Program-made: the position numbers and the translations under genes
Part shown: in pieces, positions 39,976 to 49,591 of the stretch
Position numbering within the stretch: the stretch's first letter is position 1
How the letters are laid out: the number at the start of each line of letters is the position of its first letter
Notes under the pieces: generated by a model
Seen by the model: the letters and a program-made list of their open reading frames with translations, nothing else
Told to the model about the DNA's origin: nothing
Database searches by the model: none
Origin: Niallia endozanthoxylica
Lineage (GTDB): Bacteria > Bacillota > Bacilli > Bacillales > Cytobacillaceae
NCBI RefSeq assembly: GCF_008710145.1
Contig: NZ_VYKL01000015.1
Span: forward strand, 372,001-436,000
Length of the DNA: 64,000 nucleotides
Direction: 5' to 3'

Positions 39976-41643
39976 ATGAAATTTGTAAAAAATGATCAAA
40001 CTGCTGTATTTGCCCTCGGAGGATTAGGGGAAATCGGCAAAAATACGTATGCAGTACAATTTCAAGATGAAATTATTCTAATTGATGCTGGAATTAAATT
40101 TCCAGAAGACGAGTTACTTGGAATTGACTATGTTATACCTGATTATTCTTATTTAGTAAAAAACGAGGATAAAATCAAAGGGCTTTTTATCACACATGGA
40201 CACGAGGACCATATCGGCGGAATTCCTTACCTATTGCGGCAGATAAATATTCCTATTTACGGAGGCAAGCTTGCACTAGGTCTACTTCGCAATAAATTAG
40301 AAGAGCATGGTCTTTTAAGACAAGCAAAGCTTCATGAAATTAAAGAAGATGATATCATCAAATTTCGTAAAACATCGGTTACCTTCTTTCGGACTACACA
40401 TAGTATTCCTGATTCATTTGGTATCGTGGTCAAAACCCCTCCAGGACAAATTGTCCATACAGGTGATTTCAAATTTGATTTTACCCCAGTTGGAGAGCCT
40501 GCTAATTTAACAAAAATGGCAGAAATAGGTAAAGAAGGTGTGCTTTGCTTATTATCAGACAGTACAAACAGTGAAATTCCTAATTTCACAATGTCCGAAA
40601 GACGTGTAGGTGATACAATTCATGACATCTTTCGAAAGGTTCAAGGACGAATTATCTTTGCGACTTTTGCATCTAATATTCACCGTCTGCAGCAGGTAAC
40701 AGAAGCAGCAATTGCTAACGGTAGAAAAATTGCCGTTTTTGGGCGCAGTATGGAGGCAGCTATAAATATTGGATTAGAGCTTGGTTACATTCGGGCACCA
40801 AAGGATACCTTTATTGATGCGCAGACCATTAACCGTCTTCCTGCCGACCGTGTAACTATTTTATGTACCGGAAGCCAAGGAGAACCAATGGCTGCACTTT
40901 CTAGAATTGCAAATGGTACGCACCGCCAAATTCAAATTATTCCTGGAGATACAGTTGTATTTTCTTCATCTCCAATTCCAGGAAATACGATAAGTGTCAG
41001 CCGGACAATTAATATGCTGTTTAGAGCAGGAGCAGAAGTTATCCATGGTAAATTAAGCGATATCCATACTTCTGGGCACGGCGGACAAGAAGAGCAAAAG
41101 TTAATGCTAAGGTTAATAAAACCAAAGTTCTTTATGCCAATTCATGGTGAATACAGAATGCAAATTATGCATGCAAAATTAGCTGTAGACTGCGGTGTCG
41201 ATGAAGACAACTGTTTTATTATGGATAACGGCGAAGTCCTTGCTCTTAGTGAAGATCAAGCACGAGTGGCTGGTAAAGTACCATCTGGAAATGTCTATAT
41301 TGATGGAAGCGGTATCGGTGATATCGGGAATATTGTACTTCGGGACAGACGTATCCTTTCCGAAGAAGGACTTGTTGTCGTTGTCGTCAGTATTAATATG
41401 AGAGATTTCAAAATTGCAGCTGGACCTGATATCATTTCACGCGGGTTTGTCTATATGAGGGAATCAAGCGATTTAATTAATGATGCACAAAGCTTAATAA
41501 CAAAACATTTAAATAAGGTCATGGAAAGACGCACCACACAATGGTCAGAAATAAAAAATGAAATAACAGATACACTTGCACCTTATTTATATGAAAAAAC
41601 AAAGCGCCGCCCGATGATTTTGCCTATCATAATGGAAGTATAA
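39976..41643 (+). CDS. rnjA: Ribonuclease J1
   Basis: 555 residues, full length. Metallo-beta-lactamase/beta-CASP nuclease with both endo- and 5' exonuclease activity. Metal site [10 protein letters not shown], further His in HTGDFKFD, beta-CASP region about 210-350, and the C-terminal oligomerisation domain. Start ATG 39976, with the Shine-Dalgarno (TTGGAG) inside the rpoY end. SR1P, encoded 9 kb away, is known in B. subtilis to enhance GapA-RNase J1 contact. Confidence 0.96.
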   Translation: MKFVKNDQTAVFALGGLGEIGKNTYAVQFQDEIILIDAGIKFPEDELLGIDYVIPDYSYLVKNEDKIKGLFITHGHEDHIGGIPYLLRQINIPIYGGKLALGLLRNKLEEHGLLRQAKLHEIKEDDIIKFRKTSVTFFRTTHSIPDSFGIVVKTPPGQIVHTGDFKFDFTPVGEPANLTKMAEIGKEGVLCLLSDSTNSEIPNFTMSERRVGDTIHDIFRKVQGRIIFATFASNIHRLQQVTEAAIANGRKIAVFGRSMEAAINIGLELGYIRAPKDTFIDAQTINRLPADRVTILCTGSQGEPMAALSRIANGTHRQIQIIPGDTVVFSSSPIPGNTISVSRTINMLFRAGAEVIHGKLSDIHTSGHGGQEEQKLMLRLIKPKFFMPIHGEYRMQIMHAKLAVDCGVDEDNCFIMDNGEVLALSEDQARVAGKVPSGNVYIDGSGIGDIGNIVLRDRRILSEEGLVVVVVSINMRDFKIAAGPDIISRGFVYMRESSDLINDAQSLITKHLNKVMERRTTQWSEIKNEITDTLAPYLYEKTKRRPMILPIIMEV

Positions 41644-41704
41644 AGTATTGTAACAAAACAAAGAAGCACCCGAATGGTGCTTCTTTGTTTTGTTACAATA
41701 CTTT
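41642..41704. terminator. 29-bp perfect bidirectional terminator rnjA/ktrC
   Basis: Perfect 29-bp stem from AAAGTATTGTAAC to GAAGCACC, 5-base loop CGAAT. It overlaps the rnjA stop codon on one side and the last codons of ktrC on the other. Confidence 0.93.
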
Positions 41705-42349
41705 TTTCTCAAAACGATTAATATCGGCATCTGCACCAATAACAATAAGAATATCTTTTTCATGGATAATCTCATTTGCCTGTGGAGATACAATGATTTC
41801 ATTACTTCGTTTGATTGCAACAATATTAATGCCATACTTAGCTCGAATATCTAAATTAATAATAGAATGGCCGTCAATTTTTTCGCTGGCAACTATCTCA
41901 ACAATACTATGCTCATCCGAAAGTTCTAGATAGTCAAGTACACTGTTGGAGATCATATTATTTGCAATCCGTCTTCCCATATCCCTCTCCGGGTGTACAA
42001 CATGATCAGCCCCGATTTTCAGCAACACCTTTTCATGATAATCATTTTGTGCTTTTACGGTAATATTCTTTACACCAAGTTCTTTTAAAATAATCGTTGT
42101 TAAAATACTTGCTTGAATATTATCACCAATGGCGACAATCACATGGTCAAAATTACGTATCCCCAGGCTTTTTAATACCTTTTCATCAGTAGAATCACCA
42201 ACAACAGCATGTGATGCAATGGCTGAATACTCATTAACCCGGTCTTCATTGTTATCAATAGCCATTACTTCCATTCCTTGTTCAGCAAATGTACGGCAAA
42301 TACTCCCCCCGAAACGACCTAAACCTATAACTGCAAATTCTTTTTTCAC
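41693..42349 (-). CDS. ktrC: Ktr potassium channel regulatory subunit (KtrC)
   Basis: 218 residues. RCK_N domain with Rossmann motif GLGRFGGS (NAD/ATP binding, about 1-140) and RCK_C domain (about 140-218), the site of c-di-AMP binding in KtrA and KtrC. Gates a Ktr membrane subunit encoded elsewhere. Start GTG 42349 (MKKEFAVIGLG), seven bases after GGAGG. Next to rnjA as ykqB is in B. subtilis. The C-terminal codons lie in a perfect hairpin. Confidence 0.9.
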   Translation of the reverse strand: MKKEFAVIGLGRFGGSICRTFAEQGMEVMAIDNNEDRVNEYSAIASHAVVGDSTDEKVLKSLGIRNFDHVIVAIGDNIQASILTTIILKELGVKNITVKAQNDYHEKVLLKIGADHVVHPERDMGRRIANNMISNSVLDYLELSDEHSIVEIVASEKIDGHSIINLDIRAKYGINIVAIKRSNEIIVSPQANEIIHEKDILIVIGADADINRFEKKVL

Positions 42350-42459
42350 ATTTATTCCTCCAACAGTAATACAAAATAGACTCTCCATATTTTAGCATAA
42401 ATACACTTCACGATATGTATCATATTCAACTTAATAAAACAGAAGGCTGGTCATAAAAA

Positions 42460-42477
42460 AAACCGGTTACCCGGTTT
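42460..42477 (-). terminator. dapL terminator
   Basis: AAACCGG/CCGGTTT stem, loop TTAC, eight T downstream on the leftward transcript. Confidence 0.75.
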
Positions 42478-42485
42478 ATCATTGT

Positions 42486-43607
42486 CTACTCATTTCCTTT
42501 ATATTCAATATATTGGCATATCATATTTATTGCTGTATCAATTGCCTTTTCATTTGGGTTTAGCTTGGAATGATGCAAACCATATTCTGACTCTACACCT
42601 AGCCAAAACATAAAACCGGGTATTTCCTTTAACATATAGCCAAAATCTTCACCGGTCATAGCTTCTTTACATTCAATTACTTTCACATCCGTACGCTTCG
42701 CTACAAAGTCCATAAACTCTCTTGTCAGCTTTGCTTCATTATACACCTGATAATACATCACACCAAAATCAATATTTGCTTCACATTGAAAACCAACTTC
42801 AATTCCTTTAACAATCTCCTCAATCCGTTTTTTCACCTTTTCCATTGACTCTACAGAAAGGGTACGGATCGTTCCTTCAAGTCTTGCTCTTTCAGCAATT
42901 ATATTTTGTACGGTACCACTCGTTATTTTCCCAATCGTAATAACGGCACTATCAAGTGGATCAACATTTCTAGAGATAACCGTTTGCAGCTGTGTTACTA
43001 AAGAACACGCCGCAATAATCATGTCATTCGTTTGATGCGGAAATGCTGCATGACCGCCTTTCCCCTTTAAATCAATAAACAATTCAGAAGTATTAGCGAA
43101 CAAAAGCCCTTCTCTAATCGCGATGGTTCCTACCGGATATTCAGGAGCAATATGAAGCGCCATAATCATATCAGGCATCCATTCCTTCATTATATCCGTT
43201 TTTAACATTGGTTCAGCACCGCCAGGTCCTTCTTCTGCAGGCTGGAAAATAAATAATAAATCATCATTAATAGGATGATAAACAAAGTGTGTTAAAGTTC
43301 CAAGTGCAATCGACATATGAAAATCGTGACCACAGGCATGCATTTCCGTTTCATGCTTAGAGTGAAATTCGAGTCCTGTTTCTTCGACAATTGGTAAGCC
43401 GTCAATATCCGTTCGGTATCCAATTAGTTTTTTAGGGTTTATTCCTTTTACCTTAACAAATATTCCTGTTTCCCATTGCTTAATCTCTAGTCTATCTTCT
43501 GGTAATGTTTGAAGATAGGTCAAAACATAGGACTGCGTTTTAAATTCTTGAAAGCCAAGTTCCGGAATTTGATGAAGATCACGACGAATTTGAACAAACG
43601 AACTCAC
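42486..43607 (-). CDS. dapL: N-acetyldiaminopimelate deacetylase
   Basis: 373 residues, M20 metallopeptidase family. Removes acetyl from N-acetyl-LL-diaminopimelate, the last acetyl-branch step towards meso-DAP and lysine. Metal-site stretches HACGHDFHM and EEGPGG, dimerisation domain about 170-280, and TGEDFGYML near the end. Starts at GTG 43607, with AAGGAAGGTG upstream. Normally in operon with dapH. Here a terminator and a transposon fossil lie between them, and TATAAT at 43628-43633 may be its own -10 box. Confidence 0.92.
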   Translation of the reverse strand: MSSFVQIRRDLHQIPELGFQEFKTQSYVLTYLQTLPEDRLEIKQWETGIFVKVKGINPKKLIGYRTDIDGLPIVEETGLEFHSKHETEMHACGHDFHMSIALGTLTHFVYHPINDDLLFIFQPAEEGPGGAEPMLKTDIMKEWMPDMIMALHIAPEYPVGTIAIREGLLFANTSELFIDLKGKGGHAAFPHQTNDMIIAACSLVTQLQTVISRNVDPLDSAVITIGKITSGTVQNIIAERARLEGTIRTLSVESMEKVKKRIEEIVKGIEVGFQCEANIDFGVMYYQVYNEAKLTREFMDFVAKRTDVKVIECKEAMTGEDFGYMLKEIPGFMFWLGVESEYGLHHSKLNPNEKAIDTAINMICQYIEYKGNE

Positions 43608-43656
43608 TTTGACACCTTCCTTTCCATATTATACAACGATAAAGTGAAACTTCCAT

Positions 43657-43872
43657 TAGTGGGGGTTTTTCTTCATCCCCCACCGATGGTTAGTTAAGGC
43701 CCACAGAATGTGGGTCACACAGGCGTTGCCACAAATGTAGCGTTCTTAGTCTGTGATTCCGCGAATGGACCTTTACGGGCAGTTGGATCTCCCGCCTATC
43801 TTCTTTACACCCTCAGAATCTTAAGGTGGGAGTCTTACTGCCCGTTAAGAGTGGGAGAAATTTCTGTAAAGA
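43657..43872 (-). mobile_element. IS200/IS605-family fossil (tnpB 3' end and right end)
   Basis: Contains the last 26 codons of a tnpB-like gene followed by the typical right-end hairpins CCCACA/TGTGGG (43700-43714) and GTGGGGG/CCCCCAC (43659-43683). The rest of tnpB and any tnpA are gone. The segment 43796-43872 (GTGGGAG, TACTGCCCG, GAGTGGGAGAAAT) looks like left-end or internal remains. Lies between dapH and dapL. Confidence 0.75.
43715..43795 (-). pseudogene. tnpB C-terminal remnant
   Basis: Reads AGDPTARKGPFAESQTKNAT then FVATPV and stop; the frame is closed upstream by stops. The GDPTARKG...ESQ..N.TFVATPV ending is one I recall from IS605 OrfB/TnpB proteins in Bacillaceae. No catalytic domain remains. 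Confidence 0.7.
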
Positions 43873-43874
43873 AA

Positions 43875-43897
43875 GCGTGGACTCATATGGTCCACGC
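43875..43897 (-). terminator. dapH terminator
   Basis: 8-bp stem GCGTGGAC/GTCCACGC, then TTTCTTT on the leftward transcript, 12 bases after the dapH stop. Confidence 0.75.
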
Positions 43898-43908
43898 CTA
43901 GTCCTAAA

Positions 43909-44619
43909 TTACAGCTGACGAAGCTCTTGTTTAATTTCTGTTTTTGATTTGGTTTTTTCATCAATTTCTTTAATAACACGTGCCGGTGTACCCGCTACCA
44001 CTGTGTATGGAGGTACATCATCAATCACGATAGCACCTGCTGCTACCACAGCTCCTTTTCCAACAGTAACGCCTTCAAGGACAACACAATTTGCTCCAAT
44101 TACCACATCATCCTCAACGATAACAGGCTTAGCGGAAGGCGGTTCAATTACACCTGCCAATACAGTACCAGCCCCAATGTGACAATTCTTACCGACAGTT
44201 GCTCGTCCACCAAGTACAGCATTCATGTCAATCATTGTACCTTCACCAATTACTGCTCCAATATTAATAGAAGCACCCATCATAATAACCGCATTGTTCC
44301 CAATTTCAACTTGGTCACGAATAATAGCACCAGGCTCAATTCTAGCATTAATATTTTTCATATCCAATAATGGAATCGCAGAATTTCTTCGGTCATTTTC
44401 AATAACATAATCCTCAATTTGACCTTTATGACGTTCAATTGCTTGGCTAATTTCATCCCATTCACCAAAAACAACTCCGCTGTTTCCAGTAATAAATGAT
44501 TTACTGTTTGAACCAAACTCAATTCCTTCTAAATTACCTTTTATGTAAACTTTTACAGGTGTTGACTTTTTACTATTTTGAATAAATGAGATGATTTCAT
44601 TTGCATCCATCATTTTCAT
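43909..44619 (-). CDS. dapH: Tetrahydrodipicolinate N-acetyltransferase
   Basis: 236 residues. N-terminal helical domain (about 1-85), then left-handed beta-helix hexapeptide repeats (about 90-220, [20 protein letters not shown]). Acetylates tetrahydrodipicolinate in the acetyl-DAP route. I choose ATG 44619 ([10 protein letters not shown]), which follows GGGGGG and gives the usual family length. Its partner dapL lies beyond an intervening terminator and transposon fossil. Confidence 0.94.
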   Translation of the reverse strand: MKMMDANEIISFIQNSKKSTPVKVYIKGNLEGIEFGSNSKSFITGNSGVVFGEWDEISQAIERHKGQIEDYVIENDRRNSAIPLLDMKNINARIEPGAIIRDQVEIGNNAVIMMGASINIGAVIGEGTMIDMNAVLGGRATVGKNCHIGAGTVLAGVIEPPSAKPVIVEDDVVIGANCVVLEGVTVGKGAVVAAGAIVIDDVPPYTVVAGTPARVIKEIDEKTKSKTEIKQELRQL

Positions 44620-44780
44620 TTCTATTCCCCCCATTTTGTTCATATATATTACTAAAAATTACTTTATCAAACTAGAGCATTGAAAACAAGCAAAAATAAC
44701 TATACCTTGGAGTTGAGTGCTCAATTAAAAATGCTGACAATTGCAGCAAGTCTACGCTGCAATGCCAGCATCTATCTTAT

Positions 44781-45419
44781 TTATGACTGAATGAATAATT
44801 GAACCCATGCTCCATTATAGAAACCTACACCTATTGCATTATAATTCGCATTAAGAATATTAGCACGGTGACCAGATGAATTCATCCAAGCATTCATGAC
44901 CTCTTGAGGCGACCTTTGTCCCTTTGCAATGTTTTCTCCTGCAGATCGATAGGATATTCCAAAGGCTCTGAGCATATCGAATGGACTTCCATAGTTTGGG
45001 CTTGTATGCGAAAAATAGTTACTATTAATCATATCCATTGCTTTTTTCTCGGCAACATTTTTAACATCCGCACGATGCTGAAGTGGCCTTAATCCCTGTT
45101 TGGCACGTTCAGCATTAACTAAGCGAACCACTTCTTCTTCAAACGTTCCGACTGACGCAGCACTTTCTTTTAAACGAATAATTCCCCCAACCTGCATATT
45201 ATAGGGGTCAACGTTAGGATTAAGCTGCATCAGCCGTTTGTAATCTAATCCATAGCGCTTTGCAATAAACCAAAAACTATCTCCTCTTGAGATTTTATAA
45301 AACTCAAAGGGAGGCTCTTTGAACATTGTAATCGATTGAGCATTCGCGGCAGGTGGTATTATACTCAATCCAATCAACATGCTTAGTAATAAAGAAACTA
45401 CTTTGTTCAATGTAATCAT
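44781..45419 (-). CDS. Secreted LysM-CAP protein (YkwD-like)
   Basis: About 212 residues: signal peptide (about 1-27, cleaved near ANAQS), one LysM domain (about 40-83, YKISRGDSFWFIAKRYGLDY) for peptidoglycan binding, and an intact CAP domain (about 92-210) with NYFSHTSP, SAGENIAKG and NSSGHRANIL. In contrast to YlbC, all canonical CAP His are kept. Cell-wall associated, possibly in spore envelopes; reaction unknown. The start may be ATG 45419 or TTG 45410. Confidence 0.85.
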   Translation of the reverse strand: MITLNKVVSLLLSMLIGLSIIPPAANAQSITMFKEPPFEFYKISRGDSFWFIAKRYGLDYKRLMQLNPNVDPYNMQVGGIIRLKESAASVGTFEEEVVRLVNAERAKQGLRPLQHRADVKNVAEKKAMDMINSNYFSHTSPNYGSPFDMLRAFGISYRSAGENIAKGQRSPQEVMNAWMNSSGHRANILNANYNAIGVGFYNGAWVQLFIQS

Positions 45420-45498
45420 CTCCTCACCTTCATTAGTTTTGAAAAAACAAATAAAATTATGAGAAGATTTTTGTGGAAATCTTTATGGATATTAAATT

Positions 45499-45575
45499 CG
45501 TCCCATTGAATCGGAGAACTTTTTGCATTCCTCCCTTAACTTTAGAAGTGAATGACTTCCGCTGAATGAAGTTAA
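45499..45575 (+). repeat. Palindromic repeat, truncated copy
   Basis: Shares TTGAATCGGAGA, TTTTGCATTC, TAGAAGTGAA and GCTGAATGAAGTTA with 22569-22636. The left arm is missing. Its right end supplies the stop codon of the MFS gene. Confidence 0.75.
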
Positions 45576-47077
45576 ACCTTTTTCTCACGCGGCAATAGTA
45601 AGATTAGAACAAAACTAATCACGGCAATTATCAGTACAGCAAAATACACAATATTTAGAGAATAGGTTAGTCCATCTTGCAGGAATTGCAGCAGACTGTC
45701 TGGTATCCTATTTCTCTCATTTGGGTTCAATAAAATATTGATTGAATCTACAGTCAAATTCGCATTTATCTCCTGACCATTTTCCTTAAAATAACGTAAA
45801 ATTTGGCTGTTTAATATACCTCCAAGAAGTGCTGCACCGATTGTATTCCCTAGATTTCTCATAAATGAATTAGAAGCAGTGGCTATACCTCTTCGCTCCC
45901 AATCGACAGTACTCTGGATAGTAACAATAAACGTTGTTGATGTTAAGCCCATTCCGAGCCCGACAAAGAAAGAACCAACAGCTGCCCAAATCGGACCGGC
46001 ATCAGGTGTTAATGTGATAAAAAGAATACTTCCTAATATTAGGGCCACTCCCCCTATAAGAGAAGTGGTTCTAAATCCAATCTTTAACATAAGCGTGCCG
46101 GCAAATGTGGAGGCAATTGGCCAGCCAATCGACATGGTAGTAAGTGTAAAGCCTGCAATGATCGGCGGCTGCTCCATCACACCTTGTACAAATGTCGGCA
46201 AAAAACTTGAAATACCTATAAGCATAATGCCTGTTGTTAACGATGTCATATTCGCGATAAAAATGGAGCGTTCCTTCCATATGGAGAAGGGCATAATGGG
46301 TTCTTCCGCCCTTTTTTCTTGAAAATAGAAAAAAATAAAGGCGACAACACTAACGGTCAGTAAACCTAAAGATTCTCCAGAGAGCCAGCTCCATCGAGTG
46401 CCACCTTCAACAAGAACAAACATTAAACATGAAACGGAAATCATCATTAAGACAGAACCTGCATAATCCACTCGATGTCGCTTCTTTTCCACATTTTCAT
46501 ATAAAAATATACCTACTCCAATCATGGCTAGAATTCCAAGCGGTATATTCAGCCAAAAAACAAATCTCCAGCTTACGTACTCCACAAGAATACCACCCAG
46601 TGCCGGTCCAGCAATCGCTGAAATACCCCAGACACTTGACAAATACCCTTGAATATTCGCTCTTTCTTCTTTCGTATAAATATCACCGACTATAGTAGTA
46701 GCAATCGGCGTAATAGCCCCTGCCCCAAATCCTTGAATAAAACGAAAGACGATTAACATTGTCATTGATTCAGCAAAACCACACAGAATCGAACCAATTA
46801 AAAAAATCGTAATACCGAATAATAATATGGGTTTCCGGCCAAATAAATCAGATAGCTTGCCATAGATTAATACCGTTACAGCATTCATTAGTAAATAAGA
46901 AGAAAATACCCAGCCATATAGAGAAAAACCGCCTAATTCACCGACAATTGCCGGCATTGCAGTTGAAATAATCGTTCCTTCTATAGCACCTAAAAACATA
47001 GCAAGCATAATAGAAGCAAGAACAATCGGGCGATTCGTTTTCCTTCTCGAAGGGTCTTCTGACAGCGCTTTTACCAT
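45572..47077 (-). CDS. MFS multidrug exporter, DHA2 (14-TM) type
   Basis: 501 residues, about 14 membrane helices. Motif A GKLSDLFGRKPILL after helix 2 and motif C-like GPALGGILVEYVSWRFVFW mark a proton-driven drug exporter of the EmrB/QacA class. Substrate cannot be told. The C-terminal stop lies in a dispersed repeat, so the last residues (REKKV) may be altered by its insertion. Start ATG 47077. No adjacent regulator gene. Confidence 0.88.
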   Translation of the reverse strand: MVKALSEDPSRRKTNRPIVLASIMLAMFLGAIEGTIISTAMPAIVGELGGFSLYGWVFSSYLLMNAVTVLIYGKLSDLFGRKPILLFGITIFLIGSILCGFAESMTMLIVFRFIQGFGAGAITPIATTIVGDIYTKEERANIQGYLSSVWGISAIAGPALGGILVEYVSWRFVFWLNIPLGILAMIGVGIFLYENVEKKRHRVDYAGSVLMMISVSCLMFVLVEGGTRWSWLSGESLGLLTVSVVAFIFFYFQEKRAEEPIMPFSIWKERSIFIANMTSLTTGIMLIGISSFLPTFVQGVMEQPPIIAGFTLTTMSIGWPIASTFAGTLMLKIGFRTTSLIGGVALILGSILFITLTPDAGPIWAAVGSFFVGLGMGLTSTTFIVTIQSTVDWERRGIATASNSFMRNLGNTIGAALLGGILNSQILRYFKENGQEINANLTVDSINILLNPNERNRIPDSLLQFLQDGLTYSLNIVYFAVLIIAVISFVLILLLPREKKV

Positions 47078-47127
47078 AAAAACAACCCTTTCTTAGCACT
47101 TTTGTTTATGGTGAAAAACATAAAATA

Positions 47128-47149
47128 GAGGATGTCTTTTGACATCCTC
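47128..47149 (-). terminator. cbpB terminator
   Basis: 9-bp stem GAGGATGTC/GACATCCTC with TTTT loop. Confidence 0.65.
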
Positions 47150-47151
47150 CT

Positions 47152-47592
47152 TCATTTAGTTTCACCTTGCAGACCATCACTTAATAAATGTAATACAGCT
47201 CTTCTTGTTAATATTCCTTCAAACAATCCATCTTGATTTTCTACACATAAAAAAGGATGGTCCACTAACAAGGCAATCGTATTTTGAAGAGAAGCATTAA
47301 TTAAGAGATGCGGAACGTTACTATTCATTACTTGCTCAACGCGGGTTTGTTCAAGCTTTTCATATTCAATCCTTTCGAGCCCAAGAATCGATTCCATAAT
47401 AATGGGGGTAGAAATAAGTCCATGAAGCTTATAATGAGGGTCAAGGACAGGTATTGCCGTGTAACCGCTTTTTGTCAAAACCAATAGAGCATGCTCCAGA
47501 CTATTTCCTACTTGTACATGAGCTACCCGCTCAGAAGGAATCATTATATTGCGGATATTCATCTCTAAAAACTCATTGCCAAGATTGATCAT
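47152..47592 (-). CDS. cbpB: c-di-AMP-binding CBS protein CbpB/DarB
   Basis: 146 residues, two CBS domains (about 12-65 and 80-140). The stretch VAHVQVGNSLEHALLVLTKS plus GYTAIPVLDP is nearly that of B. subtilis YkuL (DarB/CbpB), which in its ligand-free form stimulates the (p)ppGpp synthetase Rel and pyruvate carboxylase, and is inhibited by c-di-AMP. PycA is in this window. Start ATG 47592, nine bases after GGGGAG. Confidence 0.88.
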   Translation of the reverse strand: MINLGNEFLEMNIRNIMIPSERVAHVQVGNSLEHALLVLTKSGYTAIPVLDPHYKLHGLISTPIIMESILGLERIEYEKLEQTRVEQVMNSNVPHLLINASLQNTIALLVDHPFLCVENQDGLFEGILTRRAVLHLLSDGLQGETK

Positions 47593-47700
47593 AGCTGAAA
47601 ACTCCCCAAACATTGTAATTTCATAAAATTTATTTTAACACAATTTACAATTTTTCGCTTCCATAACTCGGCCCATTTTTCAATTAGCATTAGTAGACAA

Positions 47701-47743
47701 GGCTTTAAAAAAAGGAACCAAATTGGTTCCTTTTTTTAAAGCC
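47701..47743 (-). terminator. ykuJ terminator
   Basis: 21-bp palindrome GGCTTTAAAAAAAGGAACC... around a single base, reaching into the ykuJ stop codon. Confidence 0.85.
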
Positions 47744-47979
47744 TATTGAATTAAATCAAAGATTTCAATTGTAATCATATCAATATTGTCAAATTGGTAT
47801 CTTTTTGGCTTTTCTTTATCAAAATAAACTTCCAACTCAAAGGTTTCTGTCTTCGGTTGGTACGTTACTTGACATTTCCGTTCACCGTTCACCTCAAAAA
47901 AACGTTGTGAAGGTTCTCCATTATTTGATTGTTCCTGCAGGTTTTTTAACCTTGATATAATCCCTTGAAGCTGTGACAT
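47743..47979 (-). CDS. ykuJ: YkuJ small protein
   Basis: 78 residues starting MSQLQGIISRLKNLQEQ, with the family pattern RFFEVNGERKCQV and YQFDNIDMITIEIFDLIQ. Start ATG 47979 fixed by AAAGGAGA six bases upstream; the in-frame extension is not supported. Structure known for the family, function not. Adjacent to ykuI and cbpB as in B. subtilis. Confidence 0.85.
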   Translation of the reverse strand: MSQLQGIISRLKNLQEQSNNGEPSQRFFEVNGERKCQVTYQPKTETFELEVYFDKEKPKRYQFDNIDMITIEIFDLIQ

Positions 47980-48224
47980 GCTCCCTCTCCTTTCAACAAA
48001 AGCCAAATATCTTACTACTAGGTTTCTCATTTGACTTATTTCTAAACCATAAATATAAAGTCTAAATTTTCCTGTACGAAAATAACTTAGCCAATATAAA
48101 CAGCATAAAATAAAATGAATAGAGAACACAAGTAAAAGATGTAGAAAAATCGAGTTTTTTTTACATTAATACAAAAAAATAAGCTTTTTTCGACACAAAT
48201 TAACAAAAGAGCTGTCACTTAAGG

Positions 48225-49430
48225 TTAAAGTAAACTATCATTTTGATAGAGAAAATCGTAGGTTAAATCAATAAATAAATATTCATGTGTATTTAAGGGA
48301 TAAGAAAACGTTCTAGTTGTTTCACCTGTTTCAATGTCACAATATAAATCAGATAGAAGCCCTCTTTTATCATTACGCATTCGAATCAAGTTTTCTAAAA
48401 AGTACGGACGCCAACTCCAATTTTTTTTCATATACTCAGGCTGCAGCTCCCATTCATTTTCTTTTTTAAACAAATTCGGGGAAATTTGAAAGCCGTCTTC
48501 ATCACAAACATATATTCTAAATGCCACTTGGTCTAAACCTTTTCCAAGAGCTATTAACAAATCTTCAATATTCATTGATTTACGATTTTTGCTTAATATT
48601 TCCTGGAGTTTTGTTTGAAAGCTTTCAGTTATTTGAAATACAGTTTCAAGTTTCTTCTTCTCATACATGATAAATTCGTGGAATTCTGCCTTTAATTTAT
48701 TCTTTAAAGTATCTCTAGCAATAAAATTGGACAGCGGCTTTTCTAAGTAATATCCTTGATAGTATCTCCCGCCGTGCTGCCAGGCAAATTGAAGTTGATA
48801 AGTCATTTCAATATTTTTAAATAGCAAGGTTGCCCCGATTTTCCTAGCGAGAATCGCTAGAGAGTATAAAATATCCTGATAGGCAGGCGCAGGATTCATT
48901 GAGCGTAATGGCATCAAATCAACCTTTACAATATCAGGTTTTAACTGGCCAATTCGATCCAAGTGACTGCTTTCATCCCCTAATTTATCGACTGCAATTT
49001 TTATCCCAAATGTTCGGTAATAATTTAACAAATGATTCATCTCATCTTTTGATTCATCCATTGATACTTCAAGTACAATTCGATTTAAACCGATCCCCTT
49101 TGCTTGAAATTGCAGCAGGAATTGAAGAAATTCTTCACCGCTGTCATGAATGAGAAGATCGGCATCTCTGTTTACAAATAGCAGGATATCAGAATCTAAT
49201 TCAGTTGCAAGCTCTAATGCCTTTGTCAATACCACATTATCTACTTCTAGTCGATACTCATCTGGGATGCTTTTATCTTGAAAAAATGGGCCAAGACTAA
49301 TGATTTGATTATTATCAGTATATCTTCCTAATATTTCATAACCAATGACGCGATGTTCATCTGCACTGAATACCGGTTGAAAATAAGGAAAACAATGGCC
49401 TAAGTTGGTTAAGATATCCAATGCGTCCAT
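48225..49430 (-). CDS. ykuI: YkuI, EAL-domain c-di-GMP-binding protein
   Basis: 401 residues: N-terminal EAL domain (about 1-250) and the YkuI_C PAS-like domain (about 255-395). The EAL signature reads YEILGR. The B. subtilis homologue binds c-di-GMP but lacks phosphodiesterase activity. Start ATG 49430 (MDALDILTNL), six bases after GAGGAGG. Upstream of ykuJ with a 245-bp gap, so probably a separate transcript. Confidence 0.9.
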   Translation of the reverse strand: MDALDILTNLGHCFPYFQPVFSADEHRVIGYEILGRYTDNNQIISLGPFFQDKSIPDEYRLEVDNVVLTKALELATELDSDILLFVNRDADLLIHDSGEEFLQFLLQFQAKGIGLNRIVLEVSMDESKDEMNHLLNYYRTFGIKIAVDKLGDESSHLDRIGQLKPDIVKVDLMPLRSMNPAPAYQDILYSLAILARKIGATLLFKNIEMTYQLQFAWQHGGRYYQGYYLEKPLSNFIARDTLKNKLKAEFHEFIMYEKKKLETVFQITESFQTKLQEILSKNRKSMNIEDLLIALGKGLDQVAFRIYVCDEDGFQISPNLFKKENEWELQPEYMKKNWSWRPYFLENLIRMRNDKRGLLSDLYCDIETGETTRTFSYPLNTHEYLFIDLTYDFLYQNDSLL

Positions 49431-49591
49431 AGTGAACCTCCTCGTGGATAATGAACAATTATACCATACTTTATTTTCCACTTTCTAAATCATCTTTTCA
49501 ATTGATAAAACAACAGTTATAAAGCCTTATATTTTCTTAAACTACTTCTAATCACAAAGTTCGTTTGATAGTATATAAGAAGGTAATTTCA

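Noticed and set aside
43710..43901. 63-codon rightward ORF MGHTGVATNVAFLVCDSANG...
   Set aside because: It is the antisense of the tnpB C-terminal remnant and right-end hairpins; no ribosome binding site.
44620..44780. Lysine riboswitch upstream of dapH
   Set aside because: The gap is only about 160 bp including the terminator of the neighbouring gene; no L-box-like structure or terminator facing dapH.
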